Source: Leptothermofonsia sp049200465 (GTDB lineage: Bacteria; Cyanobacteriota; Cyanobacteriia; Leptolyngbyales; Leptolyngbyaceae). From it: a stretch of DNA of 64,000 bases. Positions 62,182 to 64,000 of this stretch are shown piece after piece. A model generated the notes under the pieces. It was not told the origin of the DNA and ran no database searches. It worked only from the letters and a program-made list of their open reading frames with translations. The DNA lies in NCBI RefSeq assembly GCF_049200465.1, contig NZ_CP120836.1:2356001-2420000 (forward strand), in the 5' to 3' direction. The position numbers and the translations under genes are program-made. Numbering within the stretch: position 1 is the first letter of the stretch; each line of letters starts with the position of its first letter.

Positions 62182-62219
62182 TCCTCACCCCCGACACCTG
62201 CTATAAAGGAACCCAAACA

Positions 62220-64000
<1,781 letters not shown>

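Larger units (their letters stand above)
61528..62219. other. intergenic region upstream of acnA with several small repeats
   Basis: No gene is visible in these 692 bp. They contain a directly adjacent 30-bp tandem pair (TCATTATTTTTGGTTGAAAC..., 61613-61642 and 61643-61672). Three spaced 13-mers TGTARTCRYTCAA start at 61781, 61803 and 61819. The MITE-like copy 2 (61888-61967), a GGGGGTTTCACCCCC hairpin (about 62007) and the 21-bp tandem at 62114 complete it. The acnA promoter should lie in the last 60 bp (AAAGGAACCC is its likely ribosome-binding site). Confidence 0.6.

Overview
The window is from a cyanobacterium. It carries allophycocyanin genes (apcA, apcB and an apcF-like gene), ndhL, a photosynthetic-type gap gene, the ClpX/ClpP/trigger-factor cluster, RNase E with a cyanobacterial basic tail, and a high density of the HIP1 palindrome GCGATCGC. 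Many dispersed GC-rich hairpin repeats and pyrimidine-rich intergenic spacers suggest a large, repeat-rich filamentous genome, perhaps Leptolyngbya- or Oscillatoria-like. That placement is a guess.

Layout. 0-6 kb: apcA-apcB (minus), cbiB/cobD, an asparagine-synthetase-like protein, a small conserved protein, and a decayed glycogen-debranching-type pseudogene. 6-14 kb: a B12-binding/radical SAM protein carrying in-frame repeat insertions, then rne-rnhB, a DUF1997 protein and pheA. 14-26 kb: alpha/beta hydrolase, clpX-clpP-tig (minus), asd-dapA-rnj (plus), then pfkA-surE (minus). 26-33 kb: era with a repeat insertion, a Ser/Thr kinase, then murC-murB-ebfC-phosphatase (minus). 33-44 kb: nadD, gap2, two tiny paralogous proteins, a pentapeptide-repeat protein, dtd, argD, a Na+/H+ antiporter, a thioredoxin-like ferredoxin, a His-rich CobW GTPase, and cysS split by a one-base frameshift.

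44-54 kb: a four-gene minus-strand operon of exported proteins: a DUF11/SdrD-like protein, a 1216-residue predicted outer-membrane beta-barrel, a beta-helix/OmpA-like protein and a DUF11-repeat protein. The first three are separated by 1 nt or overlap by 4 nt. This is the strongest candidate for an undescribed envelope system. 54-59 kb: trpA, an apcF-like gene whose canonical chromophore cysteine is replaced by tyrosine, DUF3007, ndhL, an intronless tRNA-Leu(UAA), an aldo/keto reductase and a STAS protein. 59-62 kb: an AT-rich scrapyard of IS110, IS4-type and ISKra4-type remnants around a small DUF167 gene. The window ends inside an acnA-type aconitase.

A recurring theme is repeat DNA entering genes. 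A ~112-bp palindromic repeat supplies the last residues and the stop codon of PheA. Short-tandem repeats are translated inside the radical SAM protein and Era. A GC-rich hairpin repeat is translated in the N-terminal region of the OmpA-like protein.
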